Assembly (NCBI GenBank): GCA_017623215.1
Contig: JAGAPO010000075.1
Coordinates: 1 to 43,462, forward strand
Length of the DNA: 43,462 bases
Direction of reading: 5' to 3'
Source of the DNA: Lachnospiraceae bacterium
GTDB taxonomy: Bacteria > Bacillota > Clostridia > Lachnospirales > Lachnospiraceae
Part shown: positions 27,624 through 36,387 of the stretch, one piece after another
Numbering within the stretch: position 1 is the stretch's first letter
Layout of the letters: each line of letters opens with the position of its first letter
The notes under the pieces: generated by a model
What the model was told of the DNA's origin: nothing
What the model saw: the letters and a program-made list of their open reading frames with translations, nothing else
Database searches by the model: none
Program-made: the position numbers and the translations under genes

Positions 27624-29294
27624 TTAGAATAATCCGGTGATCACACCGTTATCGTCCACGTCAATTCTCTCCGCGGCCGGAACCTTCGGAAGCCCCGGCA
27701 TCGTCATAACCGTACCGGTAATCGCAACCACAAAGCCTGCACCCGCGCTTACATATACTTCACGAATATGAAGCGTGAAATTCTCCGGTCTTCCAAGCTT
27801 TGTCGCATCGTCCGAAAGCGAATACTGATTCTTCGCCATACATACCGGCATATTGCCAAAGCCAAGCTCCGTAATCTTCTTAATTGCAGCCTCTGCAGCA
27901 GGTTCGAATTCCACTCCTGCCGCTCCATAGATCTCCTTTGCAATCGTCTCAATCTTCTCCTTTAAGGACAGGGACTCGTCATACAGCGGCGCGAAATGGC
28001 TCTCTTTCTTCTCAACAGTCTCCATAACCTTCTTCGCCAGCTCAATTCCGCCTTCGCCGCCCTTTTCCCAAACCTCGGAAAGCGCGAACTCACAGCCCCT
28101 TGCCTCGCAGAACTCCTTCACATAATTCAGTTCCGCGTCCGTATCGCTTACAAAGCGGTTCAGCGTCACAACAACCGGAACGCCGAACTTCTGCAGATTC
28201 TCGATATGCTTCTCCAGATTTACGATACCGGCCTTTAACGCATCCAGATTCTCCGCGGACAGCTCTGTCTTCGGAACACCGCCGTTGTACTTTAATGCTC
28301 TGACCGTCGCGACCAGAACAACCGCATCCGGCTTTAAGCCAGCCATGCGGCACTTGATATCAAAGAACTTCTCAGCCCCCAGATCCGCGCCGAAGCCAGC
28401 CTCGGTTACCACAACATCCGCGAGCTTTAACGCCGTCTTTGTCGCACGCACGCTGTTGCATCCGTGTGCAATATTTGCGAACGGACCGCCGTGAACAATC
28501 GCGGGCGTATTCTCAAGCGTCTGAATCAGATTCGGACGAATCGCATCCTTCAACAGCGCCGCCATGGATCCAACCGCCTTCAGATCCTTCGCGGTAACCG
28601 GTCTACCGTCATACGTGTATGCTACAATAATTCTTCCCAGTCTCTCCTTCAGATCCTTCATATCATCTGCAAGACAGAGAATCGCCATAATCTCGGAGGC
28701 AACCGTAATAATGAAATGATCTTCCCTTACCACACCGTCAGTCTTTCTTCCAAGGCCTACTACAATATTGCGGAGCACTCTGTCGTTCATATCCACACAG
28801 CGTTTCCACACAATCTGATTCGGGTCGATACCTAAAGCATTCCCCTGCTGAATATGATTATCCATCATCGCCGCAAGCAGATTATTCGCCGAGGTAATCG
28901 CATGGAAATCACCCGTAAAATGCAGGTTCAGATCCTCCATCGGCACTACCTGTGCGTATCCGCCGCCCGCAGCGCCGCCCTTGATGCCAAAGCAGGGTCC
29001 GAGGGAAGGCTCTCTTAATGCGATAACAGACTTAATTCCCATCTTTCCGAGGGCCTGTCCAAGGCCAACCGTGGTAGTCGTCTTTCCCTCACCGGCGGGG
29101 GTCGGATTAATCGCGGTTACTAACACCAGCTTACCGTCGGGGTTATCCTTTACCTTCTCTATCAGCTCGTCCGAGAACTTTGCCTTGTATCTTCCATAAT
29201 AGTCCAACTCGTCCTCTGTAATACCAAGACGTTCTGCCACCACTCTGATATGCTCCATCTTCGCTTCCTGGGCAATCTGAATATCTGTCTTCAT
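27624..29294 (-). CDS. fhs: Formate--tetrahydrofolate ligase
   Basis: A 556-aa ATP-dependent enzyme that makes 10-formyl-THF from formate, an entry to one-carbon metabolism and the methyl branch of the acetyl-CoA pathway. The ATP loop [11 protein letters not shown] is at about 65-75, and [18 protein letters not shown] is the hallmark block. Full length and highly conserved. Other acetyl-CoA-pathway genes (folD, metF, cooS) are not in the window, so acetogenesis cannot be inferred. A TATAAT element lies about 170 bp upstream. Confidence 0.98.
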   Translation of the reverse strand: MKTDIQIAQEAKMEHIRVVAERLGITEDELDYYGRYKAKFSDELIEKVKDNPDGKLVLVTAINPTPAGEGKTTTTVGLGQALGKMGIKSVIALREPSLGPCFGIKGGAAGGGYAQVVPMEDLNLHFTGDFHAITSANNLLAAMMDNHIQQGNALGIDPNQIVWKRCVDMNDRVLRNIVVGLGRKTDGVVREDHFIITVASEIMAILCLADDMKDLKERLGRIIVAYTYDGRPVTAKDLKAVGSMAALLKDAIRPNLIQTLENTPAIVHGGPFANIAHGCNSVRATKTALKLADVVVTEAGFGADLGAEKFFDIKCRMAGLKPDAVVLVATVRALKYNGGVPKTELSAENLDALKAGIVNLEKHIENLQKFGVPVVVTLNRFVSDTDAELNYVKEFCEARGCEFALSEVWEKGGEGGIELAKKVMETVEKKESHFAPLYDESLSLKEKIETIAKEIYGAAGVEFEPAAEAAIKKITELGFGNMPVCMAKNQYSLSDDATKLGRPENFTLHIREVYVSAGAGFVVAITGTVMTMPGLPKVPAAERIDVDDNGVITGLF

Positions 29295-29463
29295 ATGTGT
29301 GAAACCCTCCTAAAATATATAATAATATAATTCATTACCGGATTCTTTGACGTCACCAGGCTCCTCCATTCTCCGTCTGTCTTTCCTTCTTCCCTCACTT
29401 CGACTGGAATCCCCGCAATTCTTCCCTCTGTGTACAGGGCATCGCTTTGATGCGTCCGCTTCT

Positions 29464-29469
29464 ATTATA
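29464..29469 (-). promoter_or_regulatory. Probable -10 element of the fhs promoter with a long leader
   Basis: TATAAT on the minus strand in an AT-rich stretch; the -35 at the right distance is poor. The leader to fhs is about 160 nt. I looked for a THF riboswitch there and could not recognise one. The fhs ribosome site AGGAGGG lies just before ATG 29294. Confidence 0.45.
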
Positions 29470-29671
29470 TCAAATTTTTCAAATAAGGAAAGCACTTTTT
29501 CAAAGTTTTAGATTGATCCGGCTTTTTTTATGATTTCTAAACCGCCTCAAACCGCACAGGCAGGGGATCCACGGCAAAATCAGCGGACTTATCTGCACGG
29601 AAGATCGGTGCCGAAGCCTCCCGATTCACCGGGCGCGGAAGGAAAGAACAACCGGATTCCCTGTTTGCTTC

Positions 29672-29700
29672 TTGTAATTTGGCGAATGGTTCGTTATAAT
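29672..29700 (+). promoter_or_regulatory. Sigma-A-type promoter for the HAD phosphatase
   Basis: TTGTAA (29672-29677), a 17-bp spacer and a perfect TATAAT (29695-29700). Transcription would start near 29707. The leader contains an imperfect direct repeat of AAAGACGAATTA at 29754-29780. Confidence 0.75.
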
Positions 29701-29797
29701 AAGCTCGTATGGTGTTATCGCCTGCGTCATTTCTGATGGAGCGATAGGGAAGAAAGACGAATTAATAAAGACGAATTATATTAAAGAAGGTATGAAT

Positions 29798-30511
29798 ATG
29801 ACGAATTTAACAAATATGACAAATATGGTGAATCTGACAAATACAGCGAATTCTGAGAATCGTTTCCGCACGATTATTTTCGATTTGGACGGAACACTTC
29901 TTGATACCCTCGACGATCTCTGGGCCAGCACCAACTATGCGCTGGAGCAGTGCGGGTATCCGACAAGGACACGCGAGGAGGTCCGCCGCTTTGTCGGGAA
30001 CGGTGTGAAGAATCTGATTTTACGAGCGGTTCCGGAAGGAACTTCCGAAGACGCATCCGATGCGTGCCTTACTATTTTTCGGGAACATTACAAGGAGCAC
30101 TTAAACGATCATACGGGACCCTACGCAGGGATCATGGAGCTTTTACAGACATTGCGGGCAGACGGCTGCCGGATTGGTGTTGTCTCGAACAAATTCGATG
30201 CTGCAGTCAAGCTGCTCTGTGCGGAATATTTCGGGGAGCTGATTGATGCTGCAATCGGTGAGTCTCCTGCCGCTGCAAAGAAGCCGGCGCCGGATACGGT
30301 ATTTCTTGCGCTGAAAGAATTGAACGCCTCCGCTGACACCGCGGTCTACATCGGCGACTCCGAAGTAGATATCCAGACCGCGGCGAACGCATCTCTTCCC
30401 TGCATCAGCGTGACCTGGGGATTCCGCAGCAGGGAACTGCTGGCCAAGCTCAAGCCGGACTATTTATGCGATACCGCCAGCGAAGTTCTTGCTGTCATTC
30501 GCGGGCTCTGA
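29798..30511 (+). CDS. HAD-superfamily hydrolase, phosphoglycolate phosphatase-like
   Basis: A ~237-aa phosphatase of the Gph/PpaX group. Motif I is FDLDGTLLDT, motif II VVSNK, motif III lysine KKPAPDT and motif IV GDSEVDIQTA; a helical C1 cap lies between motifs I and II. The substrate is likely 2-phosphoglycolate, pyrophosphate or a sugar phosphate; sequence alone cannot say. AAGAAGG (29784-29790) is spaced 7 nt from ATG 29798 but only 1 nt from ATG 29792, hence the chosen start. The first ~20 residues are an odd Met/Thr/Asn/Leu low-complexity repeat not found in the family. Confidence 0.87.
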   Translation: MTNLTNMTNMVNLTNTANSENRFRTIIFDLDGTLLDTLDDLWASTNYALEQCGYPTRTREEVRRFVGNGVKNLILRAVPEGTSEDASDACLTIFREHYKEHLNDHTGPYAGIMELLQTLRADGCRIGVVSNKFDAAVKLLCAEYFGELIDAAIGESPAAAKKPAPDTVFLALKELNASADTAVYIGDSEVDIQTAANASLPCISVTWGFRSRELLAKLKPDYLCDTASEVLAVIRGL

Positions 30512-30578
30512 TCCGGCCTCTCCGACCGGCCGCTTCCACGCAGACTCCTTTCCGAATCATATTCCGCATGGCACACCG

Positions 30579-30609
30579 AAAAACGCAGGGTTACCAGCCC
30601 TGCGTTTTT
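30579..30609 (+). terminator. Bidirectional intrinsic terminator between HAD and DMT genes
   Basis: AAACGCAGGG and CCCTGCGTTT flank a 7-nt loop, with A-run before and T-run after, so it can stop transcription from both convergent genes. Confidence 0.88.
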
Positions 30610-30611
30610 CA

Positions 30612-30943
30612 TTAGCAAAAGGAGCTTCCGAATTCTCCCGAATTCCACATCCCCGGAGCCTCCTTTTCACGTATCCTGTTTTGTTCGTATGAAAGGCTGC
30701 CGTCTTTTCCGGCAGCCCTTCTCTTTCGTATTCTTCCCGGTACTCCCTTCCCGATATCATCCTTCGTGCCTTCTGCGCATTCTCTCTGATGTCTCTTCTG
30801 ATACAGTTCTTCTCTTTCGCATGCTTCCTCTTATGTAGGGGGATGAAACCGTTCCATCATACTTTCTGGAACGATCTTATTGTAGCACAGCGCGTTCGCA
30901 AATACAAACTGCAAATTCTGGTAATTTCAAAAGCGCCTGCCCG
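30612..30943. other. Convergent intergenic region without a gene
   Basis: No supported gene. One GC-rich hairpin at 30695-30717 has perfect 8-bp arms GGCTGCCG/CGGCAGCC; on the minus strand it is followed by TTTC and may be a second terminator for the DMT gene. Confidence 0.5.
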
Positions 30944-31810
30944 TCACGAACTTCTTTCATTCCACAGCGTAAATCCAAGAATCAGAATTCCTCCAATCAC
31001 CTGGGATATCGTGATTGGTTCTCCAAGCACCGCAACCGAGACAATCACCGCGACGAGCGGATCGATATAGCTCAAAAGGGCCGTCTCCTGCCCGCTCAGA
31101 TCCTTCAGCGCCGAAAAATACATACAATAGGTAACCCCCGTATGGATGAGCCCGACAATCAGCAGACATCCCCAACCGGTCCCGTCAAGATCTCCAAGCC
31201 TCGTTCCCCCTGTGCCGACAACATAAGGCACCAGAATCAGAATCGCCGCAAGGAACTGCAGAAGCGTGCGGTGAATTCCGGCCACATTCTTAATGAATTT
31301 GTTCAGCAGAATCACCGCTGCGTAAAATGCCGCCGCGCCGAGGCCGAACAGAATCCCGACCAGATCATTCCCGCTCTCCCCCACATTCTCAACGCCGATA
31401 ATAAGAACCAGGCCGACCGTCGACATCACAAAGCAAAGAATCTGCCTGCGCGTCAGCCTCTCGCGGAACAGGAACGGACATACCACCATCACAATAACCG
31501 GCGCAAAATAATAACTCAGCGTCGCAGCCGAAATCGTCGTATACTGATACGCCTCGAACAGCAGGATCCAGTTAATTCCCATCGCAATTCCGGACACAAG
31601 CAAAAGCGGAAGCTCCTTCTGAATTCCTTTAAACGGAATCCGCTGCCCGGTAACCGCCAAATATCCGCAAATCAGCAGCGCCGCCAACACTGCCCGGTAA
31701 AGAGCCAGCTCTCCGGAGCTCACCGCGATATTCCTGGTAAACGGTCCAAGTGTTCCGAATATAATCATTGAAATACTAAGCATCGCCTTTGCGTTCCTAT
31801 GACGTTTCAT
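30944..31810 (-). CDS. EamA-family (DMT superfamily) transporter
   Basis: A 288-aa membrane protein with about ten hydrophobic helices arranged as two EamA repeats. The first includes ISMIIFGTLGPFTRNIAV and LYRAVLAALL; the second ends with SYIDPLVAVIVSVAVLGEP, the usual EamA signature region. Members export amino acids or metabolites; the substrate is unknown here. It is divergent from the DUF2975-like operon and separated from it by 339 bp. Full length. Confidence 0.88.
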   Translation of the reverse strand: MKRHRNAKAMLSISMIIFGTLGPFTRNIAVSSGELALYRAVLAALLICGYLAVTGQRIPFKGIQKELPLLLVSGIAMGINWILLFEAYQYTTISAATLSYYFAPVIVMVVCPFLFRERLTRRQILCFVMSTVGLVLIIGVENVGESGNDLVGILFGLGAAAFYAAVILLNKFIKNVAGIHRTLLQFLAAILILVPYVVGTGGTRLGDLDGTGWGCLLIVGLIHTGVTYCMYFSALKDLSGQETALLSYIDPLVAVIVSVAVLGEPITISQVIGGILILGFTLWNERSS

Positions 31811-32002
31811 CCATCCGCCCTCTCTTTCATTCTTCGCGCTTTTGCGCTCTTTTGTACCCCCGCTGCAAAGTTAAGTTCCGTTTTTCCCATTTCGCTCTTT
31901 CACCGGACCTCCGCCTTTGCATCAGAGCTGTTTTTCCTATTGTATCCTTTTTTGAGAACGCAGTCAATCACTTTAAGCTCCCATATATCATTCAAAAAAT
32001 TA

Positions 32003-32031
32003 TTGACAAACGATAATTTTCCTGTTATGCT
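32003..32031 (+). promoter_or_regulatory. Consensus promoter of the DUF2975-like/HTH/lipoprotein operon
   Basis: TTGACA (32003-32008), exactly 17 bp, TATGCT (32026-32031). Operator-like repeats overlap the spacer and follow the -10, so binding there should repress. The leader is about 110 nt and ends in GGAGGTG before ATG 32150. Confidence 0.85.
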
Positions 32032-32062
32032 TACATTGCAATTATCGTAAAACAATAATTTT
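32010..32062 (+). promoter_or_regulatory. Candidate operator: inverted ACGATAATT repeats plus a third half-site
   Basis: ACGATAATT at 32010-32018 and its exact reverse complement AATTATCGT at 32040-32048 flank the -10 box. A third copy with one mismatch, ACAATAATTTT, is at 32052-32062. The likely ligand is the small XRE-family protein encoded at 33298-33540 in the same operon. Confidence 0.65.
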
Positions 32063-32149
32063 AGTTCAACAATCCCAGAGCCCATTGTTTCAAAGGCCGC
32101 TTCCGTCTCTGCCAGGCCGAGAAACCGCTCCCATAATGGAGGTGTTATC

Positions 32150-33277
32150 ATGACAACCGAAACAGACAAAACGAACGAGACAACCCAGACACCGGATACC
32201 GCAAAGACATTTCTTTCCGGGCACCGCAGGTTTCTCCTTCTCATACCGGAATTCCTGCTTGCCGCCTCTGTCGGCATTCTGCTGTACACGGGAGGAATGC
32301 GTTCCGGTATGCTGATTCTGAAGGAACCCTTTGATTCAGCTGCTTCCCTTTTAAGAAGCATGTCCCTGTCAGGAGAAGCCGGGAATGTATGCGCCGTCCT
32401 GCTCTACCTTCTGCTTTGCCTGCTCCCGCTGATCGTTCCGTGCATCCGCTTTTTGATGCGCCGCCGCACACTTATGCGCGGGCGCAATGCCGACTCGTAT
32501 TCCGCTGACGTGCTGCAGCCCGTTCCGGAGGGCACACTTATGCGCAGACGCAATGCTGCCCTCGGTGTGCTTTTGATGCTCCTTTGCGCCTATAGCTTTT
32601 ATCTGCTCTATGCGCTAATCAACCCCGGGCTGCTTTTCAAGCTCGTTCCAAAAGAGCTCAGGAGTACCGATATGCTTCCTGTCCTCAAATGCTGCGCTTC
32701 CTCCATCTATTACTCCATCCTGAGCGCATATCTGGTGGTCCGCGCGCTTGTCTCTTTGGATTTCCTTCCGAAGAAGCATTCCCGCGCCCTTACAGCGCGC
32801 AGGCTCTCCAATCTGCTGCTCGGAGTATGCATTCTGTACACAGCGATCATCGGCTATTTTGGCGCGTTCACCCTGATGGCAGACGTCGAAGCCGCTCTTG
32901 GCGCCCAGAATCCCGGCCGGAACGCAGTCTGTGTCGTAATCCGGTTTCTCCTGGCACTGCTGCCGGACATCTGTACGGTTCTGGTTCTTCTGCAGGGCCG
33001 CCGGCTTGCCGCTTCCCTTGCGGAGGGAATGTATCAGAACGAGGAACAGGAAGCGAGCCGCCTATCCCGCGTCAGCCGCATTTCCGTGCTTGTCTCGGTG
33101 AGCTGCTCGCTCACCTGTAACCTGCTTCAGTTCCTTTTGGCCGGTCTTCTCTCGAAGGTTACTTTCCAGATTCAGCTTCCGCTGCTCTCTCTGATCCTAT
33201 CCTTTGCGGCCCTGGTATTATCCGGGTATTTCCGGAAAGCCAAAGAGGAACATGAAGACAACGAGCTGTTCATCTGA
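32150..33277 (+). CDS. DUF2975-like polytopic membrane protein
   Basis: A 375-aa protein with about eight hydrophobic segments. The C-terminal ~90 residues (a YQNEEQEASRLSRVSRIS helix, two membrane helices, and the acidic end EDNELFI) match the pattern of DUF2975 proteins such as YoaS, which end in similar EDNDLTI-like sequences and are nearly always followed by a YozG-like HTH gene, as here. Typical DUF2975 proteins are ~150-220 aa with four helices; this one has an extra N-terminal half with a Thr-rich cytoplasmic start. A loop near residues 106-136 contains a duplicated TLMRxRNA segment. The GGAGGTG site (32138-32144) supports the start. Biochemical function is unknown. Confidence 0.65.
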   Translation: MTTETDKTNETTQTPDTAKTFLSGHRRFLLLIPEFLLAASVGILLYTGGMRSGMLILKEPFDSAASLLRSMSLSGEAGNVCAVLLYLLLCLLPLIVPCIRFLMRRRTLMRGRNADSYSADVLQPVPEGTLMRRRNAALGVLLMLLCAYSFYLLYALINPGLLFKLVPKELRSTDMLPVLKCCASSIYYSILSAYLVVRALVSLDFLPKKHSRALTARRLSNLLLGVCILYTAIIGYFGAFTLMADVEAALGAQNPGRNAVCVVIRFLLALLPDICTVLVLLQGRRLAASLAEGMYQNEEQEASRLSRVSRISVLVSVSCSLTCNLLQFLLAGLLSKVTFQIQLPLLSLILSFAALVLSGYFRKAKEEHEDNELFI

Positions 33278-33297
33278 AAGAACCGGAGGAAGTAATT

Positions 33298-33540
33298 ATG
33301 GCAATCCGCGTATATCTGGATGAAATCTTAAAAGAACGGCATATGACTTCAAAAGAGCTGTGCCGCCTGATTGGAATTACCGAGGCGAACCTCTCCGTGC
33401 TGCGAAGCGGCAAGGCAAAGGGCGTCCGTTTTCTCACATTGAATAAAATCTGTTATTATCTGCAGTGTGAAGCCGGGGATATCCTGCGCTTTGACGGCTG
33501 CCTGGACGAGGAGGTAACTGACGATGAAGAAACTGAATAA
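33298..33540 (+). CDS. YozG-like XRE/Cro-C1 family transcriptional regulator
   Basis: An 80-aa single-domain HTH protein: DEILKERHMTSKELCRLIG, then ITEANLSVLRSGKAKG as the recognition region, a C-terminal helix FLTLNKICYYLQCEAGDIL and an acidic tail. This is the standard companion of DUF2975 genes, expected to repress the shared promoter at 32003-32031 through the ACGATAATT sites. GGAGGA precedes the start 20 bp after the membrane gene. Its 3' end overlaps the next start by 17 bp, implying coupled translation. Confidence 0.88.
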   Translation: MAIRVYLDEILKERHMTSKELCRLIGITEANLSVLRSGKAKGVRFLTLNKICYYLQCEAGDILRFDGCLDEEVTDDEETE

Positions 33541-34573
33541 GCAAATTAGCCAAGAGATCCGAAGAAAACGGAGCCATTCGCAGAAGCAAACTCTGAATGC
33601 CGGAAGTTCGCCCCGCCGTTTCCCGCTTCTCCTTCCTGTCCTGCTCTCGTTCCTTCTCCTTTCCTTCACCGGCTGCACGCTGGCAAAGGAAGAGAGTCCG
33701 GACGACTTCCGGAAAGACCGCCTTTACGGCGTCTATGTCACCCAGGAAATACAGGCGTTTGAACCGAAGCCGATTCCGGAAGGTACGACATTTTCCAGCA
33801 TCTCCGAGCTTCAGCAATCCCTTTCTGAATCCGGCACCGCTATCCTGACCGCTGTTCCGGACGAAAAAGGAGACGTTGCATTCGAGGGCATGGACGGCTG
33901 GCTCCTGGCTGTCAGACTGATTTCTGACGCAGAGTCGGAGATTCCTTCCATCGGCTTCTACACCGACCCGGAATTCACCGATCTTCAGCTGAACACCTCC
34001 GCCGGAGACAACAGACAGGAAATTTCCGCCGAGGGTACCCTGCATATTCCCGCCGGAACCGGCAAACCCTATTACCTCTATCCGGTCTGGGAAACCTCCG
34101 ACGGCAGCGTCTACATCAGCTCCGCTGACCGTACCGGCGGTTTTGCCTCCTCCTACGGCAGCTCGGCAGGCGGCTCCTTCACCAAAACCATCAAAAACGA
34201 GACGACAGCAACCGACGAATCCGGCACTTCCCATACCGAGATCACTTCCTTTAAAGTTGTCCTTCAGCTAATTGACGGGATTCAAAGCGTAACCATAAAG
34301 GAGATGAGTCAAGACGATACCCTGCTTCGCGCTACCCCGCTTACCCCAGAGCAGACCTCGTTCACCCTGCTGCCCGATACCGCCTATTTCATCGCAGAGG
34401 AGCTGGAGGCCGGTTCAGACGGACTTATCACCCGCAGTATCTTTACCGTCCCGGAGAATACGAATTCTGAGAATACGAATTCTGAGAATCCTCTCAAGTC
34501 CGCTCTGACGCATACCTTCCACTACCGGATTGACAGTCAGATCCAGACTGTGACCGTTGAATTTCTGAAGTAG
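33524..34573 (+). CDS. Putative lipoprotein of unknown function
   Basis: A 349-aa exported protein. A basic n-region of about 32 residues and a hydrophobic core end in LLSFTGC, with Cys at about 51 as probable lipid anchor. The rest looks beta-rich: strands with YGVYVTQE, DGWLLAVRL, a Ser/Gly-rich YGSSAGGS loop and a second half with FKVVLQLIDG. Near the C-terminus is a short repeat, ENTNSENTNSEN. I recognise no domain. The start lies inside the HTH gene with GGAGG upstream, so it belongs to the same operon and is probably under the same repressor. Confidence 0.72.
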   Translation: MKKLNKQISQEIRRKRSHSQKQTLNAGSSPRRFPLLLPVLLSFLLLSFTGCTLAKEESPDDFRKDRLYGVYVTQEIQAFEPKPIPEGTTFSSISELQQSLSESGTAILTAVPDEKGDVAFEGMDGWLLAVRLISDAESEIPSIGFYTDPEFTDLQLNTSAGDNRQEISAEGTLHIPAGTGKPYYLYPVWETSDGSVYISSADRTGGFASSYGSSAGGSFTKTIKNETTATDESGTSHTEITSFKVVLQLIDGIQSVTIKEMSQDDTLLRATPLTPEQTSFTLLPDTAYFIAEELEAGSDGLITRSIFTVPENTNSENTNSENPLKSALTHTFHYRIDSQIQTVTVEFLK

Positions 34574-34578
34574 TCAAC

Positions 34579-34642
34579 AAAAAACGGAATCCATCCCGAT
34601 CTTCCTGTTTTCCAGGTATGATTCGGAATGAATTCCGTTTTT
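34579..34642 (+). terminator. Bidirectional terminator between lipoprotein and HTH-ARH genes
   Basis: AAAAACGGAAT (about 34580-34590) pairs with ATTCCGTTTTT (34632-34642) at the base of a larger stem, with A- and T-runs on the two sides. The genes converge here. Confidence 0.8.
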
Positions 34643-34665
34643 CTAATCTTTTCAATTCTGTCGAA

Positions 34666-36243
34666 TTACAGTTCGATATGATTCATGGTCTTCTCAACCA
34701 GATCGATAACCTTAACCTTACCAACACCGAAAATCGAAGTATTCAGTTCCCCGTGAATCGGATCGCTCCATTCCTTGCCGATTCCCTCAATTCCGTTCCT
34801 CATACCGAGAATCGAACCAACCGTTGCGCCGTTGCAGTCCGTATCAAATCCGGTCTCAACCGCCATACAGATGGACTTACCGAAGTCTCCCTCACCGTAG
34901 AGCAACGCCGCCGCAACGATAATTGCGTTGGAGATTGTGTGGCACCAGTCATGTCCATTGTGCTCATCATATGTAGTATGGAGCTTCGCAAATGCCTCTG
35001 CCTGGGTAACACCGTTCTTGTAATCCTTCACTATGTTATCAATTGCCTCGTACAGTCTGGACTGCTCCGGAATCTGGGCAAGGCCTCCGTAAATGATATC
35101 TTCGATATTACCGGTAACAGTTGCGCACGCGAGCATTGCTGCGATGAACATCTCCCCGTAGATACCGTTCTTTACATGGGAGATCGAAGCATCTCTCCAC
35201 GCCATCTCAGCTGCAAGCTCCGGATTGCCCGGGTTAATATATCCAAAATAGTCGCCGCGAATCTGTGCACCGATCCACTCGCGGAACGCATTCTTATAGA
35301 TTGCAGAATGAGGCGGCAGATATCCCTTTACAAAATTACAGAACGCAACACGCTCAGCCGTGCAGTAAGCGTTCTTGGACTGATACTGCAGCCATGCCTG
35401 TGCTACATCGTAGGGGCTGAAATCACGGCCGTTCTTCTCAACAATAATCTGGCTCAATACCGTGTAATTCGTATCATCATCCACCGGCGCATACTCAATC
35501 AAATCTGCGTACGTCGGCTTCTTCAAACGGAACTTATACTTATCGCAAATCTCATCGGTCAGCTCCTTAGCGAGAATATAACGCTTCATCGGCCAGTTTC
35601 CGGTCTCCTTTAACAGCGGATGCAGCTCGTCTGTACGAATTCCCTCAACTGGCTTGCCGAGGAAGCATCCGATAATTCTTCCCATCCACGCGCCGTGAAT
35701 CTTGCTCTTTAACGCATCCGTATTCACTTCCTTCTTCTCGAAGTCATACGCCTTTCTCTTCTCCTTGATTCCTTCCAGATCCGAAGGCTCATCATACGCA
35801 TAGCCGGGCTTTTTCTTCGCGTTCAGAACCATATCGAAGATAACGTCCGCCATCTTCTCCTTGTAATCGCTCTTCGGCAGCTTATGAACCGCTGTGAACA
35901 GATCCTGATATTCTTCAATATCCAGGCCCTCCTCCACGGACTGTCTGTATTCCACCATCATCTGCTCCGAATACGCCTCCCATGCGTGGAGAACTCCGTA
36001 GTCCGGCAGAATCTTCTTTGCCTGAAGCTCCTCTACCACTCTTGTATCACTATCGAACAGCAGAGAATCCACCGATACATTGAACTGCTTGGAAAGGCCG
36101 ATCAGATTGTTCACATCCGGCTTTGCCGCACCGCTCTCCCATCTTTGTACCGCCTGTCTGCTTACATTCAAAATCTCCGCGAGATCCTCCTGAGACAGAT
36201 TCGCTTCTCTTCTCAGTCTAAAAATCTTGTCACCCATTAACAT
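34666..36243 (-). CDS. XRE-type HTH fused to ADP-ribosylglycohydrolase
   Basis: A 525-aa two-domain protein. Residues ~4-62 are an XRE helix-turn-helix (LRREANLSQEDLAEILNVSRQAVQRWESG). From ~180 on it is an ADP-ribosylglycohydrolase: GAWMGRIIGCFLGKPVEG (about 184-201), metal-binding DDDTNY (about 255-260) and a second DTDCNGATVGS block (about 466-476), so the di-metal site appears intact. These enzymes remove ADP-ribose from proteins or small molecules; the HTH suggests a regulator that senses or hydrolyses an ADP-ribosyl ligand. The start at 36243 has AGGAGGA 9 nt upstream. Divergent from an asparaginase, with a perfect 19-bp palindrome in the gap. DNA binding is inferred. Confidence 0.86.
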   Translation of the reverse strand: MLMGDKIFRLRREANLSQEDLAEILNVSRQAVQRWESGAAKPDVNNLIGLSKQFNVSVDSLLFDSDTRVVEELQAKKILPDYGVLHAWEAYSEQMMVEYRQSVEEGLDIEEYQDLFTAVHKLPKSDYKEKMADVIFDMVLNAKKKPGYAYDEPSDLEGIKEKRKAYDFEKKEVNTDALKSKIHGAWMGRIIGCFLGKPVEGIRTDELHPLLKETGNWPMKRYILAKELTDEICDKYKFRLKKPTYADLIEYAPVDDDTNYTVLSQIIVEKNGRDFSPYDVAQAWLQYQSKNAYCTAERVAFCNFVKGYLPPHSAIYKNAFREWIGAQIRGDYFGYINPGNPELAAEMAWRDASISHVKNGIYGEMFIAAMLACATVTGNIEDIIYGGLAQIPEQSRLYEAIDNIVKDYKNGVTQAEAFAKLHTTYDEHNGHDWCHTISNAIIVAAALLYGEGDFGKSICMAVETGFDTDCNGATVGSILGMRNGIEGIGKEWSDPIHGELNTSIFGVGKVKVIDLVEKTMNHIEL

Positions 36244-36338
36244 TTCGGAAATCCTCCTGTCGTTTTGATTTAGCGTATTTCTGCCGCGCTCCGGCATCCT
36301 GTATCATCGGGATGGTTCCCATTTCCCTTTATGGTATT

Positions 36339-36367
36339 ATCATACCGGAAATTCCGAATATTCGCAA
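36339..36367 (-). promoter_or_regulatory. Sigma-A-type promoter for the HTH-ARH gene
   Basis: On the minus strand TTGCGA (36367-36362), a 17-bp spacer and TATGAT (36344-36339). The leader to ATG 36243 is about 90 nt. Confidence 0.7.
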
Positions 36368-36387
36368 CCGCCTTCTCCAAACAAAAT

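Noticed and set aside
29310..29460. Possible THF riboswitch in the fhs leader
   Set aside because: A leader of about 160 nt is present, but I could not find the conserved THF-I core sequences or a matching fold. A covariance-model search would decide.
33434..34234. Long minus-strand frame opposite the lipoprotein gene
   Set aside because: Gly/Arg-rich shadow composition, no ribosome site, and opposed to a coupled operon with lipobox and good start.
34618..35613. Long plus-strand frame opposite the HTH-ARH gene
   Set aside because: It begins inside a terminator and lies wholly antisense to a clear enzyme; no family features.
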